This document shows, piece by piece, positions 45,623 to 54,274 of a stretch of DNA of 64,000 nt (position 1 is the first letter of the stretch; each line of letters opens with the position of its first letter). The stretch is from Kocuria sp. GTDB taxonomy: Bacteria > Actinomycetota > Actinomycetes > Actinomycetales > Micrococcaceae. The notes under the pieces were generated by a model. The model did not search any database and was not told where the DNA came from. It saw only the letters and a program-made list of their open reading frames with translations. The position numbers were made by a program, and so were the translations under genes. The stretch lies in NCBI RefSeq assembly GCF_030538595.1, contig NZ_JAUNTS010000010.1, positions 65,467-129,466 of the forward strand. The letters are read 5' to 3'.

Positions 45623-46450
45623 TCAGTTGAACTCCATGGGGTCGGGGCCCAGGCGGCCGTCCTCCCGGCCCAAGCCGGTCAGGCGCTCCAGCTGCTCCTC
45701 ATCCAGCACCACGTTCAGCGCACCCCAGTTTTCGCGGATACGTTCCGGCGTCACGGACTTGGGGAACACAATGTTGCCAATGGCCAGGTGCCACGCCAGC
45801 ACCGTCTGCGCCGGGGTGGCACCCACTTCATCCGCGATCTGGGTGACCACGGGGTCGGTCAGAATCTCCCCACCCTGGCCCAGCGGGGACCAGGCTTCCG
45901 TGAGCACGCCGTGGGAGGCATTGGCTGCCCGTAGCTCCACCTGCGGAAAATACGGATGCAGTTCAACCTGGTTGACGGTGGGAGTCACGCCGGTGCCCAC
46001 GAGTTCTTCCAGCAGGTCCGCGGGGAAGTTGGAGACACCGATGGAACGGACTCGGCCGCTGTTGCGCAACTCCACCATGGCCTCCCAGCTGTCCCGGTAC
46101 AGACCGTTGGCGGGGCAGGGCCAGTGAATCAGATACAGGTCAAGGTAATCGGTTCCCAAGCGTTCAAGGGACTTGTCCAAAGCCTTGAAGGTGGAATCGA
46201 AGCCCTGGTCCTCATTCCAGAGCTTGGTGGTCAGAAAGATCTCCTGGCGGGCCAGGCCGGATTCAGCGATTGCGCGGCCCACACCTTCTTCATTCCCGTA
46301 GATCGCGGCGGTGTCAATGTGGCGGTAGCCGGTCTCCAGGGCTGTTGCCACGGATTCCTGAGCAACGTCTGCTTCCACCTGCCACGTGCCAAAACCCAGT
46401 TGGGGAATCGTGTGATCGTCATTCATCGTCAGAATGGGTGAGGTGCTCAT
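45623..46450 (-). CDS. Aldo/keto reductase (2,5-didehydrogluconate reductase type)
   Basis: 275 aa from ATG 46450 with AGGAG upstream. The catalytic tetrad is present: Asp in DTAAIYGNE, Tyr in the same motif, Lys in TTKLWNEDQG and His in LIHWPCP. Other family marks are IGVSNFPADLLEEL and PKSVTPERIRENW. It reduces aldehydes and ketones with NADPH in the cytoplasm. The substrate is not predictable from sequence. It stands as a single gene. Confidence 0.92.
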   Translation of the reverse strand: MSTSPILTMNDDHTIPQLGFGTWQVEADVAQESVATALETGYRHIDTAAIYGNEEGVGRAIAESGLARQEIFLTTKLWNEDQGFDSTFKALDKSLERLGTDYLDLYLIHWPCPANGLYRDSWEAMVELRNSGRVRSIGVSNFPADLLEELVGTGVTPTVNQVELHPYFPQVELRAANASHGVLTEAWSPLGQGGEILTDPVVTQIADEVGATPAQTVLAWHLAIGNIVFPKSVTPERIRENWGALNVVLDEEQLERLTGLGREDGRLGPDPMEFN

Positions 46451-46526
46451 GTGTACTCCTGTCAGGCGGCAGGTCAAGCCGCAGATGATGAACCTTGTGT
46501 CCAGTCAACCCCTAAGCACACGCCGA

Positions 46527-47290
46527 TCACAAGCTGGCTGTTAACAGCGGCAGGGCCTCACCGGAGGGCAACCGCACTTCAAAATCGGCGTACGCGGAGA
46601 ACTCCGTGGGCTCGGGATTGATCTCCACCACAGGTACCCCGAGGCCCAGTGCGGTCAGGGGCAGGGAGGCCGCCGGCTGCACGATTCCGGAGGTACCCAC
46701 CACCAACACCAGGTCTGCGGTGGCCATGGCTTCTTCTGCCCGCTGAAAAGCCTCCATGGGTAGGGCTTCACCAAACCAGACCACGCCCGGACGAATGCTG
46801 GCATCACATTCCAGGCACTCGGGTGGGGTCTGCGGCTGTGGGTCCGAATCCACGGGGGAATCCAGCCGGAGATCCGCAATTTGCCAGCTGTCCGCGGGGC
46901 GCCCACATGCCTCACAGCGGAAGTCAAAGAGCGATCCATGCAGATGGGCCTCCACCGTGGAACCCGCGCGCTCATGAAGATCGTCCACATTCTGAGTGCT
47001 GATACTCACGGTGGCGTGCTGTGCCCAGCGCGCCAGGGCCGTGTGCCCGGGGTTGGGTTGCACGCCCCGCACCATTCGAGCGCGCTGCACGTACCACGCG
47101 AAAACGACGTCGGGGTCATCCTCCCAAGCCTCCGGAGTGGCCAGTTCCTGGGGTGAATAGCGGGCCCACAACCCGGTTTCCGGGGTACGGAAGGTGGGCC
47201 CCCGGATTCAGCCGAAATCCCGGCTCCGGAGAGCACCGCCACGTTCCGGGCGGAGCGGGCAAGGTCCAGCACGGCGGGATCAATACTCAT
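46527..47290 (-). pseudogene. Sir2-type NAD-dependent deacylase, split by a one-base frameshift
   Basis: The reading starts at ATG 47290 (VAVLSGAGISAESG) and continues in another frame from about 47200 (WARYSPQEL onward). At the GGGCCCCC run (47196-47203) one base is missing relative to the family's ESG-(I/V)-PTFR. All later elements are intact: STQNVDDLHERAG, the catalytic His in EAHLHGSLF, four Zn Cys (CEACG, CLEC) and GVVWFGE. The full frame would give about 254 aa, the usual sirtuin size. It is either a recent pseudogene or a homopolymer error in the assembly. Confidence 0.88.
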
Positions 47291-47345
47291 GTCTCCACCG
47301 TAATGGCGGGTGTGTGCGCGGTGCAGTCGGTGCTGGTGTGGTGAA

Positions 47346-47759
47346 ATGGGATTCATGAAGTTCGACTTCCGCCGCCTGACGCCCGCATTGGTGACCTCAC
47401 TTGCCCTGATCTTCTTTGCTCTGCTGTGTGCAAGCATTGGCTGGACGGTGTTTGCGTGGCTGGTGGGCCTGGCGGGTCTGGTCCTGAACGTGGTGGGTCT
47501 TGCCGTGGTGCAGATTGATGATTCCCAGTCGCCCGCCAGTGGTGATTCGGGCGAATCCAAGACCGGCACCTTTGCGCACAAGACCAAGAACGCCCGGGCG
47601 GCGTTGCGCGATTCAGCTTCGCGGGCCTCCGGTAAGGATTCGGGCACCGGATCAGCATCCGGCGCCAAGACTGCTTCCGGTTCCAAGGCTCCTGCTGGCG
47701 GCAAGACTGCTGCCGACTCACAAGAGAGCCAGACTCCCAAGGTCACCAAGCGGTTCTGA
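47346..47759 (+). CDS. Small two-TM protein with Ser/Ala/Lys-rich tail
   Basis: 137 aa from ATG 47346 (ATG 47355 is also possible). Two helices (LVTSLALIFFALLCASIGW and VFAWLVGLAGLVLNVVGLAV) are followed by a disordered tail with many Gly-Ser-Lys-Ala (SASGAKTASGSKAPAGG). No known family. The stop is two bases before the MOSC gene start, so the two are probably co-transcribed. Confidence 0.6.
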   Translation: MGFMKFDFRRLTPALVTSLALIFFALLCASIGWTVFAWLVGLAGLVLNVVGLAVVQIDDSQSPASGDSGESKTGTFAHKTKNARAALRDSASRASGKDSGTGSASGAKTASGSKAPAGGKTAADSQESQTPKVTKRF

Positions 47760-47761
47760 GC

Positions 47762-48424
47762 GTGACTGCCACCATTCTGGCCGTGAACACGGGTGCACGC
47801 CGGAGTAACCCTGTGTCCAACAGGCTGGACACCGGCATCTTCAAAACCCCGGTGGAAGGCCCCGTGGAAATCCGTGACCCCGGGCTGCGCGGTCAAGGGC
47901 CCGGTTCCGGACTGGTGGATGACTACATTGGCGATGACCAGCACCACGGCGGCGACTACCAGGCCGTTTACGCCTTCAACCGTGCCGAGCTCGATTTTTG
48001 GGAAACCGAGTTGGGGACCTCCATTACCAACGGCACCTTTGGCGAGAATCTGACGGTGGATGGGTACGACGTCGACTCCGCCCTCCTGGGTGAAATCTGG
48101 CGGATCGGAGAGGTGCGGCTCCAAGTCACGGGAGGCCGCACTCCCTGCCGGACCTTTGCCGCTGTGATGCAGCAACAGGGCTGGGCCAAGACCTTCACCC
48201 AGCGTGCGCGCACCGGGGCGTATTTCCGGGTGTTGAGCCCAGGATTTCTTCAAGCCGGTATGGAGGTGACCGTGGAGTTCCGGCCGGAGCACGATATTAC
48301 GGTGTCCCAGGCTTTCCGTGCCGCGACCACCGAGCAGTCATCGCTGCCCCAGATGATGGCGGCTGAGCCTTACCTGCACCCGGAGTTGCGGCGTCGTGTG
48401 GAGCGGGCGCTGGCCCGTCCGTAG
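47762..48424 (+). CDS. MOSC-domain protein (YiiM-like)
   Basis: 220 aa from a GTG. The MOSC fold, shared with molybdenum cofactor sulfurase C-termini, is seen in HHGGDYQAVYAFNRAELDFW, the segment GTFGENLTVDGYDV and the conserved Cys in GGRTPCRTFA. YiiM proteins take part in N-hydroxylated base reduction with molybdenum cofactor; other MOSC proteins handle sulfur. The function here is inferred only at family level. Confidence 0.9.
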   Translation: MTATILAVNTGARRSNPVSNRLDTGIFKTPVEGPVEIRDPGLRGQGPGSGLVDDYIGDDQHHGGDYQAVYAFNRAELDFWETELGTSITNGTFGENLTVDGYDVDSALLGEIWRIGEVRLQVTGGRTPCRTFAAVMQQQGWAKTFTQRARTGAYFRVLSPGFLQAGMEVTVEFRPEHDITVSQAFRAATTEQSSLPQMMAAEPYLHPELRRRVERALARP

Positions 48425-48503
48425 TTCGGCCGCGCTGCGGTTGAGTGCATCGAGCGGAGCGAGTGAGGTCAGTGGCGCGGGTGGGTCAGCGGATCGGGTG
48501 GCG

Positions 48504-49193
48504 TCAGTTCAGGGCTGCGCCGCGGTAAATCTTCTCCACAGCTTCCGGTTCCAACCGAGTTTCAATGGCGGTGGTGGTTTCCGGATCCCGGCGTAAGTAG
48601 CGCACCGGCCCGTGTTGACCAACCTCCAACCGCAGCGCATCCACCGTGGCGTAGCGCTGCAGGGAGGTCGCAGTGAACCGTTGGCCCTGAACCGGTGAAA
48701 CAGACAGCGTCAGTTCCACCTCCACGGTGGGAACCTCCGCCGGGGCGTCTGCATCCGAGTCGGCTGGGGTGTCGTCGTCGTTCACGGGCTGGGGGGCCGG
48801 GGTTTGGCTGGAATCGGGGAAGCCTATGGCGCGGACCACGCCCACGCCGTAGCCCACAGAGCCCACCAGGTGATTGCCCAGCACCTGCCTGGCTTGGGAC
48901 ATCACGGCTTTCACGCGGGAAATCCACACCAGGGCGGCCACCACCAGGATCACGGCAATCACCGCGAGCCACACCGCGGAGTCTGTGGCGCGCCACTGGA
49001 GCCAGGCGGGAATCAGTAGGATCACGGCGATGACCGGTGCCAAAACCACCCAGATGTTGCCCTTGACGCCGCCGATGGCACGCAGCGCTTGGGGGTCGGA
49101 GCGCAGTTCGTCCATGACCTGCCGGTCAAAGTCGCGCTCGCCGCTGCTGCCGTCTGCAGGCATGGGTGTGGGCCAGGTTCCCTGATCGTCCAT
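48504..49193 (-). CDS. Conserved two-TM membrane protein, unknown
   Basis: 229 aa from ATG 49193; ATG 49220 would add nine atypical residues, and neither has a good ribosome-binding site. Two helices (NIWVVLAPVIAVILLIPAWL and AVWLAVIAVILVVAALVWI) are followed by a soluble C-terminal domain rich in beta-type residues (VEVELTLSVSPVQGQRFTA). No family recognised. It is divergent from the MarR gene across 173 bp and may be under its control. Confidence 0.6.
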   Translation of the reverse strand: MDDQGTWPTPMPADGSSGERDFDRQVMDELRSDPQALRAIGGVKGNIWVVLAPVIAVILLIPAWLQWRATDSAVWLAVIAVILVVAALVWISRVKAVMSQARQVLGNHLVGSVGYGVGVVRAIGFPDSSQTPAPQPVNDDDTPADSDADAPAEVPTVEVELTLSVSPVQGQRFTATSLQRYATVDALRLEVGQHGPVRYLRRDPETTTAIETRLEPEAVEKIYRGAALN

Positions 49194-49324
49194 GGGCCCA
49201 TTTTGGCAGAGATGCGACACGCCGGTGATCGCCCGGTGGTGCTCCGTGGTGAACGAGCAGCGGCCCGCAGAAATAAAGGGAAGTAGGCTGATATTCGCGG
49301 ACGCAAAGATCTGTTTTGATTTAG

Positions 49325-49359
49325 TTGATGTGTCAAATAACGATATTCAGCAGTATGAT
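49325..49359 (+). promoter_or_regulatory. Leaderless promoter and candidate MarR operator
   Basis: TATGAT (49354-49359) ends seven bases before the MarR ATG, ideal for leaderless transcription. TTGATGTGTCAA (49325-49336) upstream has symmetric TTGA/TCAA arms and could be the autoregulatory operator. Confidence 0.5.
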
Positions 49360-49366
49360 TACCTTC

Positions 49367-49855
49367 ATGTCAGAAACCAAGTGGCTGAGTCCGGAAGAGC
49401 GTGAGGCATGGTTGGGCCTCATCTCAGTCATGTTCAAAACCCCGGGCACCATTGAACGGCAGCTGGTCGAGGATTCATCGCTGAGCTTTGCCGAATATCT
49501 GGTCTTGGCGATTCTCTCCGAGGCCCCCGAGCGCAAGCGCCGTATGTCAGACCTGGCCACCGCCACCTACACCGCACAGTCCAGGCTGTCGCGCATTGTG
49601 ACTCGGTTGGAGGACCGGGGCTTGGTGGAGCGCTACGGGGACGGCGGAGACAAACGCGTTGTGGTGGCCGTCCTGACCGATGCCGGTGTGCGGTGCGTGG
49701 AGCAAGCCGCCCCGGCTCATGTGGCACACGTGCGCAAGGTCATCTTTGACAAGCTGACACCGGAGCAAGTGGGTCATCTGGCCACCATCTGCCGCACGTT
49801 GCTGGAGGCCGGTGGGTCCGGGGCGTCGGAGGCAGAGGTTACTGACGCCACCTGA
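49367..49855 (+). CDS. MarR-family transcriptional regulator
   Basis: 162 aa from ATG 49367. The winged helix-turn-helix is clear: FAEYLVLAILSEAPERKRRMSDLA, TYTAQSRLSRIVTRLEDRGL and the wing YGDGGDKRVVVAVLTDAG. MarR proteins are dimeric repressors that respond to small ligands. It lies 124 bp upstream of the ABC exporter on the same strand and divergent from the two-TM protein, so either may be its target. The preceding sequence looks like a leaderless promoter with an operator. Confidence 0.93.
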   Translation: MSETKWLSPEEREAWLGLISVMFKTPGTIERQLVEDSSLSFAEYLVLAILSEAPERKRRMSDLATATYTAQSRLSRIVTRLEDRGLVERYGDGGDKRVVVAVLTDAGVRCVEQAAPAHVAHVRKVIFDKLTPEQVGHLATICRTLLEAGGSGASEAEVTDAT

Positions 49856-49979
49856 GCCCACAGGCAGTGCCGCTTGCCATCATCGAGGGCGCCACCACTG
49901 ACCGATTGGGCCAACCGGGGTGGCGGGCTGATGGCGAAAACATGAGCACCGGCGTCGTCCACGGCCCTAGAGTGTGCGC

Positions 49980-51020
49980 GTGAGTATGCACAATTCCCCC
50001 ATGGCGTTGCTCTACAACGCAACGCGGGGGCAAGAGTTCAAGGGCAGCCGGGTTTCACGCGCCACCGTGGCGCGGATTTTCCGGTTTGCCCATCCGCACC
50101 ACCGCATGATGCTGGTGTTCCTGCTGGTTTCCGTGGGAGTGTCCGGGCTGGGAGTGATAACCCCCATTTTGGCCGGTGACGTGGTGAATGCGATCACCAG
50201 CGGTGGGCCGGTTGACCTGGTGGTCTGGCTGGCCGTGTTGATCGCGGTGGTGGCCATTGCCACGGCCGGGCTGGGGATTCTCAACCGCTGGCTGTCCTCC
50301 ACGATCGGTGAAGGGCTGATTCTGGATCTGCGTACTGCGGTTTACAACCACGTGCAGACCTTGCCGATCGCTTTCTTCACGCGCACGCGTACGGGTGCGC
50401 TGGTCTCCCGGCTGAACAACGACGTCATTGGGGCCCAACGGGCGTTCTCCAACACCCTGTCCGGCGTGGTGTCCAACCTGGTCTCCGTACTGCTGACCGT
50501 CGGCGTGATGTTGACCATTTCCTGGCAGGTCACGCTGCTTTCTCTGCTTCTCCTGCCAATCTTCCTGATCCCAGCTCGCCTGGTGGGTGGCCGTCTGGCC
50601 AATTTGCAGCGACAGGCCGCGCAGTACAACGCGGACATGTCCACACAAATGACGGAACGCTTCTCCGCCGGTGGCGCCACTCTGGTCAAATTATTTGGCG
50701 ACCCCCGTGCTGAATCACGCGAATTCGCGGATCGGGCAGGCCGCGTCAAGGGAATCGGCGTGCGGGTGGCCATGTTGCAAGCCACCTTTGTCACCGCCCT
50801 GACCCTGGTCTCCGCCCTCGCCCTGGCCCTGGTCTACGGCTTGGGTGGCGTGCAGGCCATCCTGGGCAATCTGGATGCCGGGCAGGTGGTCACCTTGGCC
50901 ATGCTGCTCAGCCAGCTCTACACCCCTCTGACCATGCTGGCCAACGCCCGCTTGGATGTGATGAGTGCACTGGTCAGTTTTGAGCGGGTTTTGAGGTGCT
51001 GGATCTCAAGCCCTTGCTGA
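49980..51020 (+). pseudogene. ABC exporter, transmembrane half, frameshifted
   Basis: 346 aa from a GTG at 49980; TAGAGT ends six bases before it, so the gene may be leaderless. Six membrane helices of the ABC exporter type are present (MLVFLLVSVGVSGLGVITPILAG; FFTRTRTGALVSRLNND is the coupling segment). The frame leaves the family sequence at SALVSFERV, where GTTTTG (T-run 50989-50992) lacks one T. The ATP-binding half continues in the next frame from 50996. In related genomes this is one protein of about 620 aa. A drug or peptide exporter is likely. Confidence 0.85.
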
Positions 51021-51847
51021 CCGAACCTGTGGTGCCGCAACGGATACCGGCCGGACCGGTGTCCTTGGAGTTCGACGACGTCGCCTTCACCTATCCGTCA
51101 GCCGATGAAGTCTCCTTGGCCTCCTTGGAGGATGTGTCCGTGCTGGACCCGCGAGCCAACGAGGAGGTTCTGCACGGCGTGGACTTCACCGTCGAGCCGG
51201 GGCAGACCGTGGCTCTGGTGGGTTCCTCCGGTGCAGGCAAGTCCACCATTGCCTCCCTGGTACCCAGGCTCTACGACGCCACCAGCGGGGCCGTTCGGTT
51301 GGGCGGGGTCAACCTCAAGGACACCTCTTTTGAACAGCTGCGCCAGACCGTGGGCATGGTGACGCAGGACGGTCACCTGTTCCACGAGTCCATCCGGGCC
51401 AACATGGCGCTGGTCAATCCGGATGCCACGGATGAGGACATGTGGTCCGCGCTGAGCCGGGCTCGGATGGATCACGTGGTGGGGGAGTTGCCGGACGGGC
51501 TGGACACCGTGATCGGTGAGCGCGGCTACAGACTCTCGGGCGGTGAGCGGCAACGGTTGACCATTGCGCGGTTGCTGTTGGCCTCCCCGCGGGTGGTGAT
51601 TCTGGATGAGGCCACCTCCGCGTTGGATTCCACCAATGAGGCGTACGTGCAGGCTGCCCTGGATGAAGCCATGACTGGGCGGACCGCACTGGTGATTGCC
51701 CACCGGTTGTCCACCGTGCGTAAAGCAGACCAGATTTTGGTGATTGAAGGGGGGCGCGTGGTGGAACGGGGTCCGCACGCGCAACTTTTGGCTTCCGGAG
51801 GCCGTTACGCGGAACTCTACGAAACCCAGTTCGCGGAGCAGGAGTAA
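50996..51847 (+). CDS. ABC exporter, ATP-binding half
   Basis: 283 aa open frame beginning at a GTG inside the end of the membrane half, with no own ribosome-binding site. It contains Walker A GSSGAGKSTIASLVPR, Q-loop VTQDGHLF, signature LSGGERQRLTIARLL, Walker B VVILDEATSALDS and switch IAHRLST. Residues 1-30 (LDLKPLLTEPVVP) are the normal linker after the membrane domain. It could be translated only by frameshifting, by coupling, or after repair of the T-run. It ends at palindromic repeat copy 4. Confidence 0.88.
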   Translation: MLDLKPLLTEPVVPQRIPAGPVSLEFDDVAFTYPSADEVSLASLEDVSVLDPRANEEVLHGVDFTVEPGQTVALVGSSGAGKSTIASLVPRLYDATSGAVRLGGVNLKDTSFEQLRQTVGMVTQDGHLFHESIRANMALVNPDATDEDMWSALSRARMDHVVGELPDGLDTVIGERGYRLSGGERQRLTIARLLLASPRVVILDEATSALDSTNEAYVQAALDEAMTGRTALVIAHRLSTVRKADQILVIEGGRVVERGPHAQLLASGGRYAELYETQFAEQE

Positions 51848-51852
51848 CCCCT

Positions 51853-51927
51853 CCCCTCCGCCGAAAACATGGTTTGGTTAGGATTTAGGCCCAAAAATTG
51901 GGTCAAACCATGTTTTCGGCGGAGGGG
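51853..51927. repeat. Palindromic intergenic repeat, copy 4
   Basis: Perfect 24-bp arms (51853-51876 and 51904-51927) containing GCCGAAAACATGGTTTG, centre related to copies 1 and 3. It lies between convergent genes and encodes the last codons of the DUF808 gene (HPSAENMV-stop). Confidence 0.92.
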
Positions 51928-52901
51928 TGGCGGGTGGTGAGCTTCCCCTTTCCGCGACCGGTCAGAGCCTTGGTGCCTTCAATCACCAGGACCACCGCGG
52001 CACCCCAGACCAGGCCCAGCACCGCCGAGAAAAAGGTGTTCACAATCCACGCCACCACACTCGCCAACACCGGCACCGCGTGGGCGGCGGCCTCAGCGGC
52101 GTGATGCACAAAGTCATAGATGGGATGCCAGCCGAGTTCGTACAACCCCACCAGAATGATGTGTCCGCCCACCCACAGCATGGCAACGGTGCCCACCACG
52201 GAAATCACCTGCAGCACCTTGGGCATGGCGGCCACCAGGAAACCGCCGAACTTCTGTGCCGCAGCGGATTCCCGACCGGCCAGTTTCAGCCCAACATCGT
52301 CCATACGGATCAGCGCCGCGACCACGCCGTAAACCAAGATGGTGATGCCAATGCCGACCACCACCAAGATGATGGCGCGGTTCAGGATGGGCTCGGCGGC
52401 CACCTCGTTGAGGGAGATAACCATGATTTCGGCGGAGAGAATCAGGTCCGTGCGGATGGCGCCACCCACCATCTTGTCTTCGGCGGACTTGCCACCTTTG
52501 CCGTCGTCGCCGGCCTCCACCACGGGTTCAATGTGCTTGCTGTGCCCGGAGATCGCTCCCCAAATTTTCTCCGCACCTTCAAAGCACAGGTAGGTCCCGC
52601 CCAGCATCAGGATGGGCGTCAACGCCCACGGCGCAAACTGGCTCAGCAGCAGCGCAATCGGCAGGATGATCACCAATTTGTTGAACAGTGATCCCTTGGC
52701 AATGCGCCAAATGATCGGCAGCTCGCGCTGGGGGTCCACATCGCGGACGTACTGCGGGGTCACCGCGGTGTCATCAACGACGACGCCCGCCGCCTTGACG
52801 CTGGCTCTTCCCGCTGCGGCGCCAATGTCGTCAATGGAGGCAGCGGATGCTCGGGCGAGTGCGGCGACGTCGTCCAAGAGAGCGATCAGACCGCCGCTCA
52901 C
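51903..52901 (-). CDS. DUF808 (YedI-like) membrane protein
   Basis: 332 aa from a GTG with GGGGAG upstream. The family start SGGLIALLDDVAALARASAA and the repeated membrane segments (LFNKLVIILPIALLLSQFAPW, MLGGTYLCFEGAEKIW and AVLGLVWGAAVVLVIEGTKAL) match DUF808. The motif LILSAEIMVISL is encoded by DNA that equals one arm of the palindromic repeat family. Function unknown. The C-terminus runs into repeat copy 4. Confidence 0.9.
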   Translation of the reverse strand: MSGGLIALLDDVAALARASAASIDDIGAAAGRASVKAAGVVVDDTAVTPQYVRDVDPQRELPIIWRIAKGSLFNKLVIILPIALLLSQFAPWALTPILMLGGTYLCFEGAEKIWGAISGHSKHIEPVVEAGDDGKGGKSAEDKMVGGAIRTDLILSAEIMVISLNEVAAEPILNRAIILVVVGIGITILVYGVVAALIRMDDVGLKLAGRESAAAQKFGGFLVAAMPKVLQVISVVGTVAMLWVGGHIILVGLYELGWHPIYDFVHHAAEAAAHAVPVLASVVAWIVNTFFSAVLGLVWGAAVVLVIEGTKALTGRGKGKLTTRHPSAENMV

Positions 52902-53050
52902 GGAGCTGACTCCCCGCAGGTGTTCACCGGGTGACTGGAAATCATGAGCTAAGAGTACGTCTCCCAGGTCAGTAGAAACGTTAAGTCCACTGATGATGTC
53001 TGAGGCATGGCATAGGCTGATCCAGTCAATCGAGGTCAGGAAAACCTGCC

Positions 53051-54274
53051 ATGGGCCAAAATGCCATCAGCTTCCGGAATGTGCGGAAGACCTACCCGGA
53101 CGGGACCACCGCCGTAGATGATTTGAACCTGGATGTCCCGGAGGGTTCACTCACTGTGTTCGTGGGTCCATCAGGCTGTGGGAAAACCACCTCATTGCGG
53201 ATGATCAACCGCATGGTGGAGCCCTCTGCGGGGCAGATCCACGTCAATGGCCAGGATGTCACCGCTGTACCGGCGGCCAAGTTGCGCCGCTCCATGGGGT
53301 ATGTGATGCAGGCTTCCGGGTTACTGCCGCACAGAACGGTTTTGGAGAACATCACCACAGTGCCCAGACTGCTGGGCCACCCCAAGCGGGAGTCCAAGCA
53401 GCGGGCGGAGGAACTGCTGGAGACCATCGGGTTGGACCCGGCGTTGGGCTCGCGCTATCCCGCCCAGCTTTCCGGAGGCCAGCAGCAACGTGTGGGTGTG
53501 GCACGGGCGCTGGCCGCTGATCCTCCCATCCTGCTCATGGATGAACCCTTCTCCGCCGTGGATCCCGTGGTGCGCGCCGATCTGCAGCAGGAGTTGCTGG
53601 ACCTCAAACAGCGATTGAACAAGACCATTGTGTTTGTTACCCATGACATGGATGAGGCCGTGTTACTGGGGGATCGTGTGGCCGTATTTGCAACCGGTGG
53701 CCGGCTGGCGCAGTACGCCTCCCCGGAGGAAGTTCTGCGGGCTCCTGCCGATCAGTTTGTTTCCGACTTTGTGGGCCGTGACCGCGGTTTCCGTGCACTG
53801 TCCTTTGACGCCCGGGACATCCCGGTGACGGGGGTGCTGACCCGCGATCCACAAGGGCGGATTGCGCAGTTGGGCGCCGGACGAGTGGGTTCGGGCGAGC
53901 CGCTGCAGGGGAGAGCTGATCTGGCGCGGGGGGTTGAGAGCAACGGGTGGATCCTGGAGGTGGACGCTGCCGGTGCGCCGGTGGGATGGGTGACCGCAGA
54001 GGCAGCCGCAGACGGGGCGGCAGGCACCAGTGGGGCCGCCGGTGCAGATGCGCAGTCCGGCCCGGATGCGCAACAGTCTCCCGGCTCCGTCTCCCAACGT
54101 GTGGGTGGTTCCCTGTATCGCCCCGGTGGATCATTGCGTGCTGCTTTGGACGCCGCCTTGTCCTCACCGTCCGGGCTGGCCGTTGCCGTGGATGAACGCG
54201 GACGTCTGCGCGGAGTTTTGCGCCCGCAGGACATCATGACCGCTATTGAACAGGCACGGGAGGCGCGGTCATGA
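53051..54274 (+). CDS. opuCA: Osmoprotectant ABC transporter ATP-binding protein (OpuCA/ProV type)
   Basis: 407 aa. Walker [49 protein letters not shown] and [13 protein letters not shown] are diagnostic for the quaternary-amine (glycine betaine, choline, carnitine) group. The C-terminal 140 residues form a CBS-like regulatory region with an Ala/Gly/Gln-rich insertion ([15 protein letters not shown]). It is the first gene of a four-gene operon (ATPase, permease, permease, binding protein) and overlaps the next by ATGA. It is divergent from the DUF808 gene. Confidence 0.93.
   Translation: MGQNAISFRNVRKTYPDGTTAVDDLNLDVPEGSLTVFVGPSGCGKTTSLRMINRMVEPSAGQIHVNGQDVTAVPAAKLRRSMGYVMQASGLLPHRTVLENITTVPRLLGHPKRESKQRAEELLETIGLDPALGSRYPAQLSGGQQQRVGVARALAADPPILLMDEPFSAVDPVVRADLQQELLDLKQRLNKTIVFVTHDMDEAVLLGDRVAVFATGGRLAQYASPEEVLRAPADQFVSDFVGRDRGFRALSFDARDIPVTGVLTRDPQGRIAQLGAGRVGSGEPLQGRADLARGVESNGWILEVDAAGAPVGWVTAEAAADGAAGTSGAAGADAQSGPDAQQSPGSVSQRVGGSLYRPGGSLRAALDAALSSPSGLAVAVDERGRLRGVLRPQDIMTAIEQAREARS

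Noticed and set aside
50980..51000. Programmed ribosomal frameshift in the ABC exporter
   Set aside because: The site is a plain four-T run without a classic slippery heptamer or a clear downstream stem. A mutation or sequence error is simpler, so I did not annotate a fused product.
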